A DNA stretch of 64,000 nucleotides from Brachypterus glaber (Eukaryota > Arthropoda > Insecta > Coleoptera > Kateretidae). Of this stretch, positions 24,801 through 33,900 are shown piece after piece (positions within the stretch are counted from its first letter, which is position 1; the number at the start of each line of letters is the position of its first letter). The position numbers and the translations under genes were made by a program. Below the pieces are notes generated by a model. The model saw only the letters and a program-made list of their open reading frames with translations, did no database searches and was not told the origin of the DNA. The stretch spans positions 72,366,095 through 72,430,094 of the forward strand of contig OY294044.1 in assembly GCA_958510825.1 (NCBI GenBank), read 5' to 3'.

Positions 24801-27800
24801 AGTAGTTTTGTGACCTCCGCACTGTTATGTATCTGTTTTATCTAGTGGATCGATTTCAAAATCTGTAGTCATACACGAACTGGTTTTTTGCTATTTCTGA
24901 AAATCTAAGTTTTTCGAGTTGTGACACTTTTGAAGCAAGGGTGCGATATACAGGGTGATCAATAACTGGCATGCCAAAATTTAATGGGGTGATTCTGCAT
25001 CCTAAAATATCAAAAAAAAGTTCCTCTCAAGGTTAGCCCTAAAATTGTAATAAAAATAAGGCTTTTAATTAATAACTCTGGTACCCTTTGAGCTAGAGCG
25101 ACGAGCTTTTACATGTATACTAGTATTAATAAGGGCAATAAGTTTGTTAATTTGTTTTTTTTTAATTTATCCAGAGGCGTCCCTAGACGGAAAAATGTAT
25201 TAGACTTAACACATTTTTGACCCAAACTTTTTCATGTGTACTTTTTTTGGATTTTTTGTAAAAAATATGGATTCCTTGAGCCACCAAAACCATTACTTTT
25301 AAAAGGCTATTACTCCTTTGATATTAAATTTAGGTGTTTTGGTGAATAATACTTTTTTGCTCAGTTTTAAATGAAGAATCACACTGCAACATTAAAATTT
25401 TATTGAAGCTTTTTTGTTCCCCATTCAATATGTCATTTTCAAAGGGCCGTAGCTCCCTTAGGGCTCATTTCCGGACCAACTTTATAGAAACTTTTTTTCA
25501 TATATTTGAATGTAGAATCACATCTTAAATTTTGGTATGGCAGTTACTGATCACCCTGTATATGCCCCGAAACATTGTTAAGAAAAAAAATCGGGTTTCA
25601 TTTAAAGCCAACACAGTTGCCAACATAAAAATATATTCGCAAGGGCATAATAAGCTAAAAAACAGCTGTGTATGGCAACCAAAGATCAATGCTTATATTT
25701 AAAGTATACCATATTTTTTTAGAAATTTATTTATTTTTTTTTGTCTTGGGTATTTTCGTGAAAATTTCTTTAAAAAAATCAAGCAGTATTTGAAAAATCA
25801 ATTATTTCAAATTGCAAAAACGTAAATTATACGTTTAAAGTAACTTTAATTAATATAAATAAATACAAAAAAAAAACTTAAAAAATCGAGAAAAAAAAAT
25901 GAAAAATAAAAACCTTGAAAAAAAAATGTTATAAAAATAAAAAAATATATGGTTAAATAGAGAATTTAATAAGCTTTAAAATGATGTATCACACCACCCC
26001 CTTTCTATTTTAAAAAATGTACCCTGTCCACATTTTAAGAACTAAAAATATCAAATATATGCAAAAAGATCGTTTAATTTGTCTTATTTTTAAGTTCCAA
26101 AATTTAAATCTTAACTCGTTCAAAAGGTAAGAGGGGAGGGGGGGTGACTTTTGGACCGCACGGTACTTAAAAAAACTTTTTTTTCGATTTTTTATTTTGG
26201 TTAGTTTTCAATTTTTATTTTTTTTAACTTTTTATTTTTTTTTATTTATTTTTTTTTTATTTATTTTTTTTAATCGGACGTTTACTTACCCATTTATTAA
26301 GGTGTATTTAATATGATTACTAGTGGTATAAATGAAAACGCCAGTGTCATCCCATGCCCCGGATTTCACTCTGGTATTTTCATGAAGGGAGCACAAAACA
26401 TCCAGTTTTCTATTACAAATGGTGACTGTGTGTTTTGCCAAAAGGGCAATGTGAGCCATGTCAGATGACCAAACCACATATCTACATTTGTTGATTTTAA
26501 CTGTAAAAATAAAGAATAGTTAGTGTAGAAGCAGTTTCATTGTTTTACAGTAATAATAACACAAGCACAAAAAAAACTACTGCCAACAAAATAATACTTT
26601 TCCCTATTGGCTCTAGGGATTAAAATCAAAATCGAAAACAATAAAAAAAAAATTAAAAAAAATATCAAAAAATAAATTGAAAAAATGTTTTTGAAAAAAC
26701 AATAGTTTTCACCAAAAACAATCCCAGCCTAGAACTTTGGATAATCAACCTATGATCCAAATTTTAAGTCTTTAGTCCGAAGCGTTCTTGAGTTATCGTG
26801 GTCACAAATTTCCCGGACACACAGACCGACAGACAGATTTTTTTTACGGAAATCATATTTTTTGAATATAAAACGTCCAGAAACGTAAAAAAAGCAATAA
26901 ATTTTTTTTACCAACACAAGACTCTCTTTGGGCAAAGTAAAATTTAATGCAGCTCTCTACAACTAGAATTATGAAACAAAAGAATTCTACCCTATCTCTA
27001 TCTCATTTGTGCTACACTTTCCAGACAACCAAATAAATACTCTATTTGTTTTTCATACAACAAATACAGTAGTTATTTGGTTGAATCAAATCAAATCAAA
27101 TCATTTATTTCGTTCGTAGAAACAAGTTTTTGAACATGTCAAAGAGAATTACATAAAAATGTTAGATATGTTAAATTACATAATTGTTAACTTACAGATT
27201 AAAAGCTTATCATAAGCACAAAAATAGGTACGTCACAGATATAAAATTATAGAATGAGTATATACATGTGTTTATACAGTATACTATCACTCAACCAATG
27301 GCCATTTAAAATCATTTACTTTATAGAAACATTCTTTTAATAGAGTTTTCTTTACTGTTTTTCTAAACAGGTGTACGTTTTTAATGTTTTTTATGTCACA
27401 GGGTAACAAATTGAATAGTTTTAAGCCAACATGTATGGGAGATTTGTCATAAGTTTTATATAATCTTCGATAATGCATATGAAAGTTATTAGCATTTCTA
27501 GTGAAATAATCATGAACTTGGTTGTTTGTGACATAAGTAGTTTTATTTTTATAGGCATTTGTTAGCAGTTCAAGAATTAGGATACACGGTAGTGAGAGAA
27601 TGTTCATGTTTAGAAATAGAGGTTTACATGGGTGATCATATGAAGCCCCAGCTAGGCAGCGTAAAGATCCCTGGGGCACGCCCATGTCTACCTCTATTGG
27701 TTCAGAACGGTAATTTTTTGTGTAATCTTTTGATTTGTGTCTCACCTGTACAATCTGCTTTCGATTGTGCAGGTATGACTCAAGCCAATCATATGCCTTG

Positions 27801-30356
27801 CCCCTTATTCCGTAGCGATAAAGCTTATCTAGTAAAGTTTGAATTCTGACACAGTCAGTTGGCCGGAAAGTGTAGCAGTGAGCGGCACGAACGAACATAG
27901 CTAATGTGAATCTGTAGAATAAGATAATTCTACTAAAATTTAGATGGCGCCAGTAATTTCTTTAATATAGTTACACTTTTCGCCCGGCCAAGTAAATATT
28001 GTATTTGTTCAACAAAGAACAAATACAGAATTTGTTTGGTTGGGTGGAAGTGGGAGTGTATGTATGTATTCTATCCTTTTTGGGTAGAACTTTTGTCCCT
28101 GTCTAATCTAACGGGAGAAATCTCCATTACCTACTATTAACCAGACTATATTTTTCAAACGTATTTTTCGCTGACTAGCTGACCCCCAATTAAAAAAAAA
28201 AGAATACTGGATAAGCTAGCTCAAGATCTATCACCTAAACTACTGAATTTTGGGAGTTGTACCCAAATACACTTTTTATTAGAAAGTCGGGAATTAATCT
28301 GGTTAAGAATAACTGTTTTTCTTTTTGTATGCCTGTGTAATTATTAATATTAAGTATAGGTGATTTTATTTATATTTTTAATTGAGATTTTATTGATATT
28401 CGTCACTTTTTACTAGTATTACTTAAATATCAAATATCAATGAATCCGAATTATCAATAACCCAAATTCAACTTTTGCTTACAAGTTCAAATGCAAAAAA
28501 TATAAAATTCGGATTACCAAATTAAGAAAACATTCATACTACAAGGTACACATGAAAGCAAAAGGTTAATTCGGATTACTAAAGATTAGGATTTATTCCT
28601 CATTTTAATTTAATCCCAACGCGTTTAGCATTGCAACGTGAGGCCAAATTGTAATGAACCGTTTTCCGATTTCGATAAAATTTGAAGTTTAGAAGCGATT
28701 TTTTATGTTAATTTTTGATTTGAAATAAAATCTCAAATAACAAAAATCATAATAGAAATTATAATTATTTTATTATTATTATTATTATATTATTTTGACT
28801 TGTTTTGTTGCAATTTGGCGCCCAACGTGAGGAATTTCACATTCAGATTTTACCTACAATATATTTTATCTAAGAAAATGTTTGTTTTTACCTTGAGCAA
28901 GTGTCCTCTTCTGTTGCACATCAAAAAGTGTAACGTGCTCAGCGTCACGCAATAGTAACATTCCAGTTCCCGCATAAAATACTTCGTCACAAGCTGGAGT
29001 CTGAACTTTTTTGGTAACTTCATTCTTTAAGTTTTTAATAATCAACTGATGAGCACGATCAAGAACTGCAAAACGGTTTCTGGCCACCCAAAGTGCAGTG
29101 AGCCCTGGAGAACGTTTGCTCTCAGCTTCTGGAATGTGATCTTCTCTTTCTTGCTCTTTGGGAATTGTATATAACTCATATGTACTGTTATCCAAATTTG
29201 AGGTTCTAATAGATAGCAAAACAGCATTTTCAGCTGGGTTGAAAGACATTTTGTAGATAGGTACTTTACCTCCACCTCTGATTTGAATCACTGGAACATC
29301 TTTTGCAGTATTGAAGTCCAATTTACGCAAGAACTTTTCTTTGATGTAGTACAACAAATTACCATGTACTGTATAAGCAGGTCTCTCTCTTTCCAGCTTG
29401 AATATAACCATACCTGCATCATGTCCTGCAGCAAATAGATTTAAGGTTGGATGAGAAGCCATTACCCAAAATCTTTCATGTTCTCTGCGGAAAGTATGTA
29501 AGCAATTACGTTTTGTCATATCCCAAACTCTAATACTTTTATCTTCACTATTAGAAAGTATTAATTCTTGTCTTGGATGGAACAAGACACAAGAAACATT
29601 GTTATAATGTCCTCTACATGTATCTACTTCCCAAGCCTTAGAGTCATTCATCCTCCAGACTTTAATTACTCTGTCATCTGCTCCAGAAACGATAAGGGGT
29701 AAAGTAGGGTGGAAAGAAGCCCAGTTAACTCCACGATCATGGCCTTCTAAAACATGCTTAACAACTGCATCAGCTTGTCCAAATAAGTCAGTATTTCCAG
29801 GATTTTTAAGGTGTTCTTCCAGACCAGCAGGCCCAGGCGCAACATTCTTTTTTCTTAATCCAGATATGTCCCAAACTCTAACAGTAGAATCCAAGGAAGC
29901 AGAAACCAGCAAATCATCTGTGAGGTGGAAATTAACACACATTACATAATGATTATGTCCTGTAAGTACACAAATACAAGTACGACTTTGCCAATTCCAG
30001 ATCCTTATGGTTTGATCATCTGAAGCTGATACGATCCATGGATACTCATGATGGAAAATAGTAGTACGAATGTAATCTAAATGTCCCAATAAAGTGAAAA
30101 TGCAACGTTTTTGTTTATAGTTCCATACCTTTATCTTGTAGTCATCGCCTCCCGAGACAAAAAGGGGCTGCTGACCATGGAAACAAATTCCTCGGACAGG
30201 TCCATCATGCTCATCGAATTTTTCCAATAAAGTGCACATACGGTAATCCCAAAGTTGAATACAACCATTGTGCAAACTTGCAAGAACCCATGGCCTTTTT
30301 GGGTGAAATGAAAGGCCTTTAACTCGGGCTGATTTAGTCTCAAATTTTGTCAACAT
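12576..30356 (-). CDS. alphaCOP: Coatomer subunit alpha (alpha-COP)
   Basis: Seven coding exons: 28892-30356, 26290-26500, 21516-22290, 19787-19939, 18050-18227, 15878-16110 and 12576-13217. All introns are GT-AG and phases agree at every join, giving 1218 aa (human 1224). Alpha-COP is the largest subunit of the COPI coat, which buds retrograde Golgi-to-ER vesicles. Its N-terminal WD40 propeller binds dilysine cargo tails and its C-terminal domain binds epsilon-COP. Seen in order are WD repeats over about the first 320 residues, an alpha-solenoid (exons 2-3), an acidic low-complexity linker (exon 4 and the start of exon 5), and the COPI C-terminal domain (exons 5-7) ending [12 protein letters not shown] start at MLTKFETK, the conserved family start, not at the in-frame ATG eight codons upstream. 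Introns total about 14 kb and are mostly repeats. Confidence 0.97.
13948..15125. mobile_element. Palindromic family A element, long copy 3
   Basis: TATACAGGGTGTATTTGAAA on the left and TTTCAAATACACCGTGTACA on the right. The arms, about 500 bp each, are close reverse complements. The centre holds paired blocks reading TAATCCTACAGTATTACAAC and the opposite strand. It lies in alpha-COP intron 6. Confidence 0.75.
15201..15797. mobile_element. Foldback family D element, copy 1
   Basis: Starts AACCCTGTGACATTCCGCAG and ends GATCGAACTACAAGTTA. The ends carry inverted blocks, GATCGAGATTTGAAGC against GCTTCAAATCTCGCTC. Related copies are at 23705-24429 and 56731-57000. Confidence 0.6.
15878..16110 (-). 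CDS. alphaCOP: Alpha-COP coding exon 6
   Basis: [20 protein letters not shown] through [12 protein letters not shown]. Acceptor ATTTTTAG, donor CAG/GTAAGT. A foldback repeat (15201-15797) ends 80 bp beyond the donor. Confidence 0.93.
16938..17266. repeat. Intronic foldback repeat with ~160-bp arms
   Basis: AATAGCAAAAAAACATTTTT...AACAAGCTTTTATT, AAGAAGAAAATAAACTTT and ACATTATACAATTTTATAT on the left are mirrored by their complements on the right around a short loop at about 17090-17115. It lies in alpha-COP intron 5, so the pre-mRNA could fold into a long duplex. Confidence 0.75.
18050..18227 (-). CDS. alphaCOP: Alpha-COP coding exon 5
   Basis: [20 protein letters not shown] through [12 protein letters not shown]. 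The segment WDVEDLE and the SQLPxDHxxAG block are family signatures. Acceptor CGTCTAG, donor GCAG/GTAATT. Confidence 0.92.
18330..18480. repeat. Hairpin element with GC-rich core, copy 2
   Basis: TATGGAATAGACAATATTCC against GGAATGACTATTCCATACG, with ATTCCGCGAGAGCGGAA, ACGAGCCGGCAGACGAG and TCCCGCGAGCGCGGAAT in the core. The core is far more GC-rich than its surroundings. Confidence 0.55.
18784..18852. repeat. (AT)n microsatellite
   Basis: About 68 bp of uninterrupted alternating A and T, in alpha-COP intron 4. Confidence 0.95.
19258..19541. mobile_element. Foldback element with CACACAAAAAAA ends, copy 1
   Basis: CACACAAAAAAAAAGAAAGG and AGGTCTG on the left are mirrored by CAGACCTTTTTTTGTGTG on the right. 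The inner arms TTCGTTGCTAACCTCAAAAA and complement meet at a loop of only a few bases near 19405. A relative with similar ends is at 45693-45931. Confidence 0.65.
19787..19939 (-). CDS. alphaCOP: Alpha-COP coding exon 4: acidic linker
   Basis: 51 codons, [18 protein letters not shown] to EDKVSTE, with a run of acidic residues ([14 protein letters not shown]). The sequence is poorly conserved, as expected for the linker between solenoid and C-terminal domain. Acceptor TTTCAG, donor GAG/GTATAT. Confidence 0.88.
20235..21507. repeat. Dispersed repeat, family J, copy 1 (reverse orientation)
   Basis: Shares with 49029-49660, in opposite orientation, the ends GCACCTTGTCAAAATATCGG and CTAAGTGCCGATGT, plus TCTAATCAGCTTTTCGAA and the CAGACAGACAGACA track. 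It contains an internal inverted pair around GTCTAAGTGCCAATGGCACT. Its right end lies 9 bp from the donor of alpha-COP exon 3. Confidence 0.6.
21516..22290 (-). CDS. alphaCOP: Alpha-COP coding exon 3: alpha-solenoid
   Basis: From [19 protein letters not shown] to NWPLLTVSR. Strongly conserved blocks include [37 protein letters not shown] and [15 protein letters not shown]. The donor AGG/GTAAGTTA is only 9 bp from the end of a dispersed repeat. Confidence 0.95.
22392..22607. mobile_element. MITE with TATGGTCTG termini, copy 1
   Basis: 216 bp. Terminal inverted repeat TATGGTCTGTTTCATCAAGC against GCTTGAAAAAAACAGACCAT, with further inner symmetry (AAATCGCACAGTGAATATTT). The second copy is at 57137-57351. 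Confidence 0.75.
22669..22860. repeat. Terminal fragment of the GGGAACGTTC repeat family, with inner hairpin
   Basis: GGGAACGTTCAAGTATTACG then TAACGC. The same end occurs at 45989 (+), at 57118 (reversed) and at 61079 (reversed). An inner inverted repeat at about 22738-22835 pairs TTAAAGGCTGTAGAGATTT with its complement. Confidence 0.6.
23705..24429. mobile_element. Foldback family D element, copy 2
   Basis: Starts AACCCTGTGACACTCCGCAG and ends ATCGAACTACAAGTTATC. Contains GCCAGATGGC and, near the other end, GCCATCTAGC, plus inverted TCTACGAGCGAGAT blocks. It lies in alpha-COP intron 2. Confidence 0.6.
24960..25559. mobile_element. Palindromic family A element, copy 4
   Basis: TATACAGGGTGATCAATAAC on the left and GTTACTGATCACCCTGTATA on the right: a nearly perfect terminal inverted repeat with TA at each flank. 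Confidence 0.75.
25700..26163. repeat. Repeat family F, reversed copy
   Basis: Ends GGGGTGACTTTTGGACCGC. The unit at 63622-64000 starts with the reverse complement. The rest is AT-rich with TTTTTATT tracts and lies immediately downstream of alpha-COP exon 2 (in gene orientation). Confidence 0.5.
26290..26500 (-). CDS. alphaCOP: Alpha-COP coding exon 2
   Basis: Reads [17 protein letters not shown] through HIKYTLING. The acceptor is TTTTTACAG and the donor GG/GTAAGT. It continues the second propeller ([17 protein letters not shown]). Confidence 0.93.
26575..26940 (-). repeat. Dispersed repeat, family G, reversed copy
   Basis: From CCAACAAAATAATACTTTTC to CTTTGGGCAAAGTAAAA, with TATGATCCAAATTTTAAGTC, AGCGTTCTTGAGTTATCGTG and ACCGACAGACAGA in between. 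It is the counterpart of 47980-48420. Confidence 0.6.
27080..27898 (-). mobile_element. Internally deleted non-LTR retrotransposon fragment
   Basis: A minus-strand element whose 3' tail appears on the plus strand as (TCAAA)n at about 27084-27105. Its frame at 27287-27898 reads reverse-transcriptase sequence up to DMGVPQGSL and then jumps straight to the far C-terminal region ([28 protein letters not shown]). The catalytic FADD block is therefore deleted. It lies in alpha-COP intron 1. Confidence 0.75.
27287..27898 (-). pseudogene. Reverse transcriptase remnant lacking the FADD catalytic block
   Basis: 203 codons without a stop. [20 protein letters not shown] and [11 protein letters not shown] are typical non-LTR fingers/palm sequence. 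The join after GVPQGSL at about 27660 fuses it in frame to the C-terminal tail of the same kind of protein. It cannot encode an active polymerase. Confidence 0.8.
28140..28345. repeat. Dispersed repeat, family I, copy 2
   Basis: Counterpart of 340-655, somewhat shorter, ending TTTGTATGCCTGTGTAATTA. Confidence 0.45.
28816..28832 (-). other. Retroelement primer-binding-site-like sequence (tRNA-Lys type)
   Basis: TGGCGCCCAACGTGAGG differs by one base from the complement of the 3' end of the tRNA-Lys1,2 primer (TGGCGCCCAACGTGGGG) used by many LTR retroelements. It is preceded by TTGCA, which would suit the CA end of an LTR. The site reads on the plus strand, opposite to the host gene. A related fragment (TTGCAACGTGAGGCCAAATT) is at 28631. 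No gag or pol reading frame follows. It lies 60 bp from the alpha-COP exon 1 donor. Confidence 0.45.
28892..30356 (-). CDS. alphaCOP: Alpha-COP coding exon 1: WD40 propeller
   Basis: 488 codons plus one base. It contains the WD-type repeats (LWDYRM, VWNYK, IWNWQS, VWDISG, VWRMND, VWDMTK) and the start of the second propeller. The N-terminal 25 residues correspond to the region that yields the peptide xenin-25 in mammals. The donor reads CAAG/GTAAAAAC. Confidence 0.95.
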
Positions 30357-30970
30357 CTCGAAAGATGACGTGTAAACCAACCGGTGTTTTTTTTTCTAAT
30401 TCAGGTAATTTTTTATTTAGTTACTCACAATATAAATTATAATCATCAATTTCAAAGTAAGAGTCTTTTTACAAACTTTTTACACACATTTTTCATATTT
30501 TCGTGAAAATACTATTTTACACAGATAGAGAACCCCCCTATTTTGACGTGGACACAGTATCGCCAATTAAGAAAAAAAAGTAATTTCAAAGCAGTGTTGC
30601 CATTAGTAAAACACCTTAAAAAATATTTAAAAAATCAGATTGCTGATAAATTTAATATTGCATCAAAGAAAATAAATTGAATTATTATTAGAGATATTCA
30701 AATGGGTTACTGGCTTCAATAATTTAAGATCTTTCCTTTTTTTTTTGCTCGTTTTTATTTTTTTTGGTTTTAGATACTGTGGCTATGCAACCTAAGGTCT
30801 TTATTGGTGAAGTTTTAAGTAGAAGAAGGAGAAGAAGTCGTTCTTGTTGTCAGATTTGACAGTTCTGTGGATTTGACGTTTACCAGAACTGCATTTACGG
30901 TGATTCAATCCGCTCGTAGTACGAAGGTGTTGATAACATATTTGCAAGTAAATAGTTGTAATAAAGAGAA
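30357..30970. promoter_or_regulatory. Divergent intergenic region between alpha-COP and the 27 kDa-type gene
   Basis: 614 bp separate the two start codons, which point away from each other, so both promoters must lie here unless a distant non-coding first exon exists. The half near the plus-strand gene is less AT-rich (30890-30930, CCGCTCGTAGTACGAAGG). No TATA box is convincing. Confidence 0.5.
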
Positions 30971-33900
30971 ATGTATTCATTAATTCATTTTATATTTTTA
31001 CTAAGTGTTTTTTTAATGATTGGTAAGTTTTTTATTATGAATGATAAATAGTTCACCATCTGAAACTTAATAATAAATAAAATAATTTATTTTATTATTT
31101 AGCGCTATAACGATTAATATGAATTTTTAAGTTAACATTTAATTAATTCAAGGTTTTTATGTCCAAATTTAGGTGCTTACACATTTGAATCTGTAATAAA
31201 TTACTGTAAAATTACAGATAAAAAACCCGTACCTGGGATAACAAATCGGTTAAAATAAAAAAAAACACATACGTACCTAATTATAAGATTAGGTATTATG
31301 ATTAGTTATTATTAATTTTTATATTTTCATTTCAAGTATAATTATAAAATTTAGGTATCAAGGATTTCTAGGAAAATCCCTATTTATCCTATAGACTCGT
31401 CTCAAATAAATCTAGAAATAAATACATACTATATTAGGGTGCCAGCCAAAAATAAAACATAGGGACCTTCAATAAACACCCAATCAAAATTTCCAAACCA
31501 AATCCCATTTGATGGGCTCTTGACCCTTAAGTGCCAAAAATTGACTTAAAATTAAAATATGGCATAAAATTGACCACAATATATCATATACAGTGACACC
31601 TCATTAGAAAGGTATTTTATTTTTAAAAATTGGTAGCTGTTCTTCAGATAATTATACAGTGCAAACAATAAGTCGGGAATCACCCAATTAACTTTTCAGT
31701 TATAAGTCTTTTAAAAAATGCTTGAACAGGTCGATTTTTATTTTTAATTTTGTAAATTTTGGTAAAAAAAATGTTATCTAAATTTTCACCTCTTGCACCC
31801 TCCCATCATAACTTTTTTTTTCAAATAGCAACCTACCCCTTGTGACACATCATTGAAAAAGTTATTTAATAAGCTTTCTAATGGTGTATTATAAACCCTT
31901 ATTTGACAAAGGGCTTATAACAAAATGGGTGGCTATTTAAAAAAATGTAATGGGTGAGAGCAGGGTGTTGAAAATTGTAAACACAAAATTTGCAAAATTA
32001 AAAATAAAAATCGACCTGTCTGACATTTTTTTTTTAACTTCCCAGTTACAAGAAAAAAATGCTCAGACAGGTCGATTTTTATTTTTTATTTTGCAAATTT
32101 GGTTTTACACCAAATGTTATCACAATTTTTACCCCCTTGCACCCACCCATTCCATTTTTTTTTTTCAAATAGCCACCTTTCCAAATAAGGCTTTATCATA
32201 CACCTTTAGTTAGCTTATTAAATAACCTTTTCAATGATGGGTGACAAGGGGTAGGTAGCTATTGCTATTTGAAAGTAAAAAGTTGTAATGGGAGCTCCCA
32301 TAGGGTGCAAGGGCTTCAAAATTTTGATAACTTTCTTTACATTAAAATTTGTAAAACTCAAAATAAAAATCGACCTGTCTGAGCGTTTTTTTAACCCCTT
32401 AATGCACTCACCCTAGTTAACTCGTTCACAGTATGTTGGCTCTTTTGCGCTCACACAAGTTAACTCGGGCGGACCTAGAATGAAAAATATAAAGTTGTTC
32501 TAATACTGTAGGATTAACCGTTTTCGAGAAAAAAACAATTGAAGGTGAAATTTTACTTGTCGAGGACGAAAAATTAAGTTCTAGTATGTTTGAAAACCAA
32601 AATTTCAATGATGCAGGGTTATTCTATATCAAAAACTAAGAAAAAAAGTTTCTATACATGTAGGTCGAAAAATCGCTTTTAAAGCTACTATGGCCCTTTA
32701 AAAATTGTGCATTTTTAGGAGCCCATAGCTCCCTTAGGATTGATTTTTGGAAGAACCTGTATATGAGGTTTTTTTCTTAGTTTTTGATCATTGAAATTTA
32801 GGTTTTCAACATTTTAGTATTTAATTTTTCGTCCTCGAACCGTGAAACCACCTTCAAATTAATTTTTCTCTAAAACGGTTAATCCTACAGTATTACAAGA
32901 GTACCTTTTTTATGTATTTTGACCTGAGGAATCATATTTCAAAAATAAAATTACAAAGCCCCCCTGTTTAAAGTAAGTACATAAAAATGCCATACGAAGA
33001 TGTGCCTTATTAAGGTTAGTTTACATTCAAAACCTTGTTTCTGTACCTCAAAGCGTTCCTGAGTTATTAAATAAAAACCATTTTTTTTTTAGCCAAATTC
33101 AAAGGGTTTTAGCTCCCTTACGACGCATTTTATAATGTTTATAGGAACTTTTTTTCATATTTTCCTATGTAGACATCCTGTATGTTTTTTTTTAAGTATC
33201 TTGTAAAGAACGAAAAAAAAAACATGTATGGCAAAAACCAATTTAAACCCTTGTTAAAATTTTTTGTCTTAAAAAAAAAAAAATTATCAAAAAATTTCCC
33301 GGACACGGAAATCATATTTTTTTGGATATAAAACGTTCAGAAACGTAAAAAAAGCAATAAAATTTTTTTCGAAATTTTTCTAATAACTCAAGACTTTCCT
33401 TGGGGAAAGTAAAATTGTGGGCACCCTAATGTATATACTAGGTAATTAAATACCAACAATTAATCATGAATTATTCATAATTTATATTTATTTTGATTAG
33501 GATTAAAAACAAGTTTACAGGTAATAAAAAATGCATTTTCAATGTTTCTTTAAAATCAAATAACTTTGCTGTTATTAACCTGATGGTTTGTGACCCTAAA
33601 ATACTTCCTGGGGGTGACAAGGATCAATCAATAACATAAAAGGTAGTAACTTAAGGATATTAAAATTATGTAAGTAGTTGATTTATTGGCAGTTTTTTTA
33701 TATTTGGCACAAAAGGTGCTGAAGTAATACTTCAGAAGTATTCTATCCTCCTTAGCAAAAGCGCCGTAAACGGAGATAGCAATACAATCGATATTTCTGT
33801 GACCACTTATGTAAAAATCGACTGTATTGCTATCTGTATCTGCTGAATTTCTGCTGAAGGATGATAGTATTGCATTAATGCATTTATACGTATTTGGAAT

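Noticed and set aside
30357..30380. Upstream ATG adding MVYTSSFE to alpha-COP
   Set aside because: The family starts at MLTKFETK. The eight extra residues are not conserved, so the upstream ATG is probably in the 5' UTR.
31950..32213. 87-codon plus-strand frame
   Set aside because: It lies within the alternating inverted-repeat cluster and is low-complexity (K/F-rich), with no homology that I recognise.
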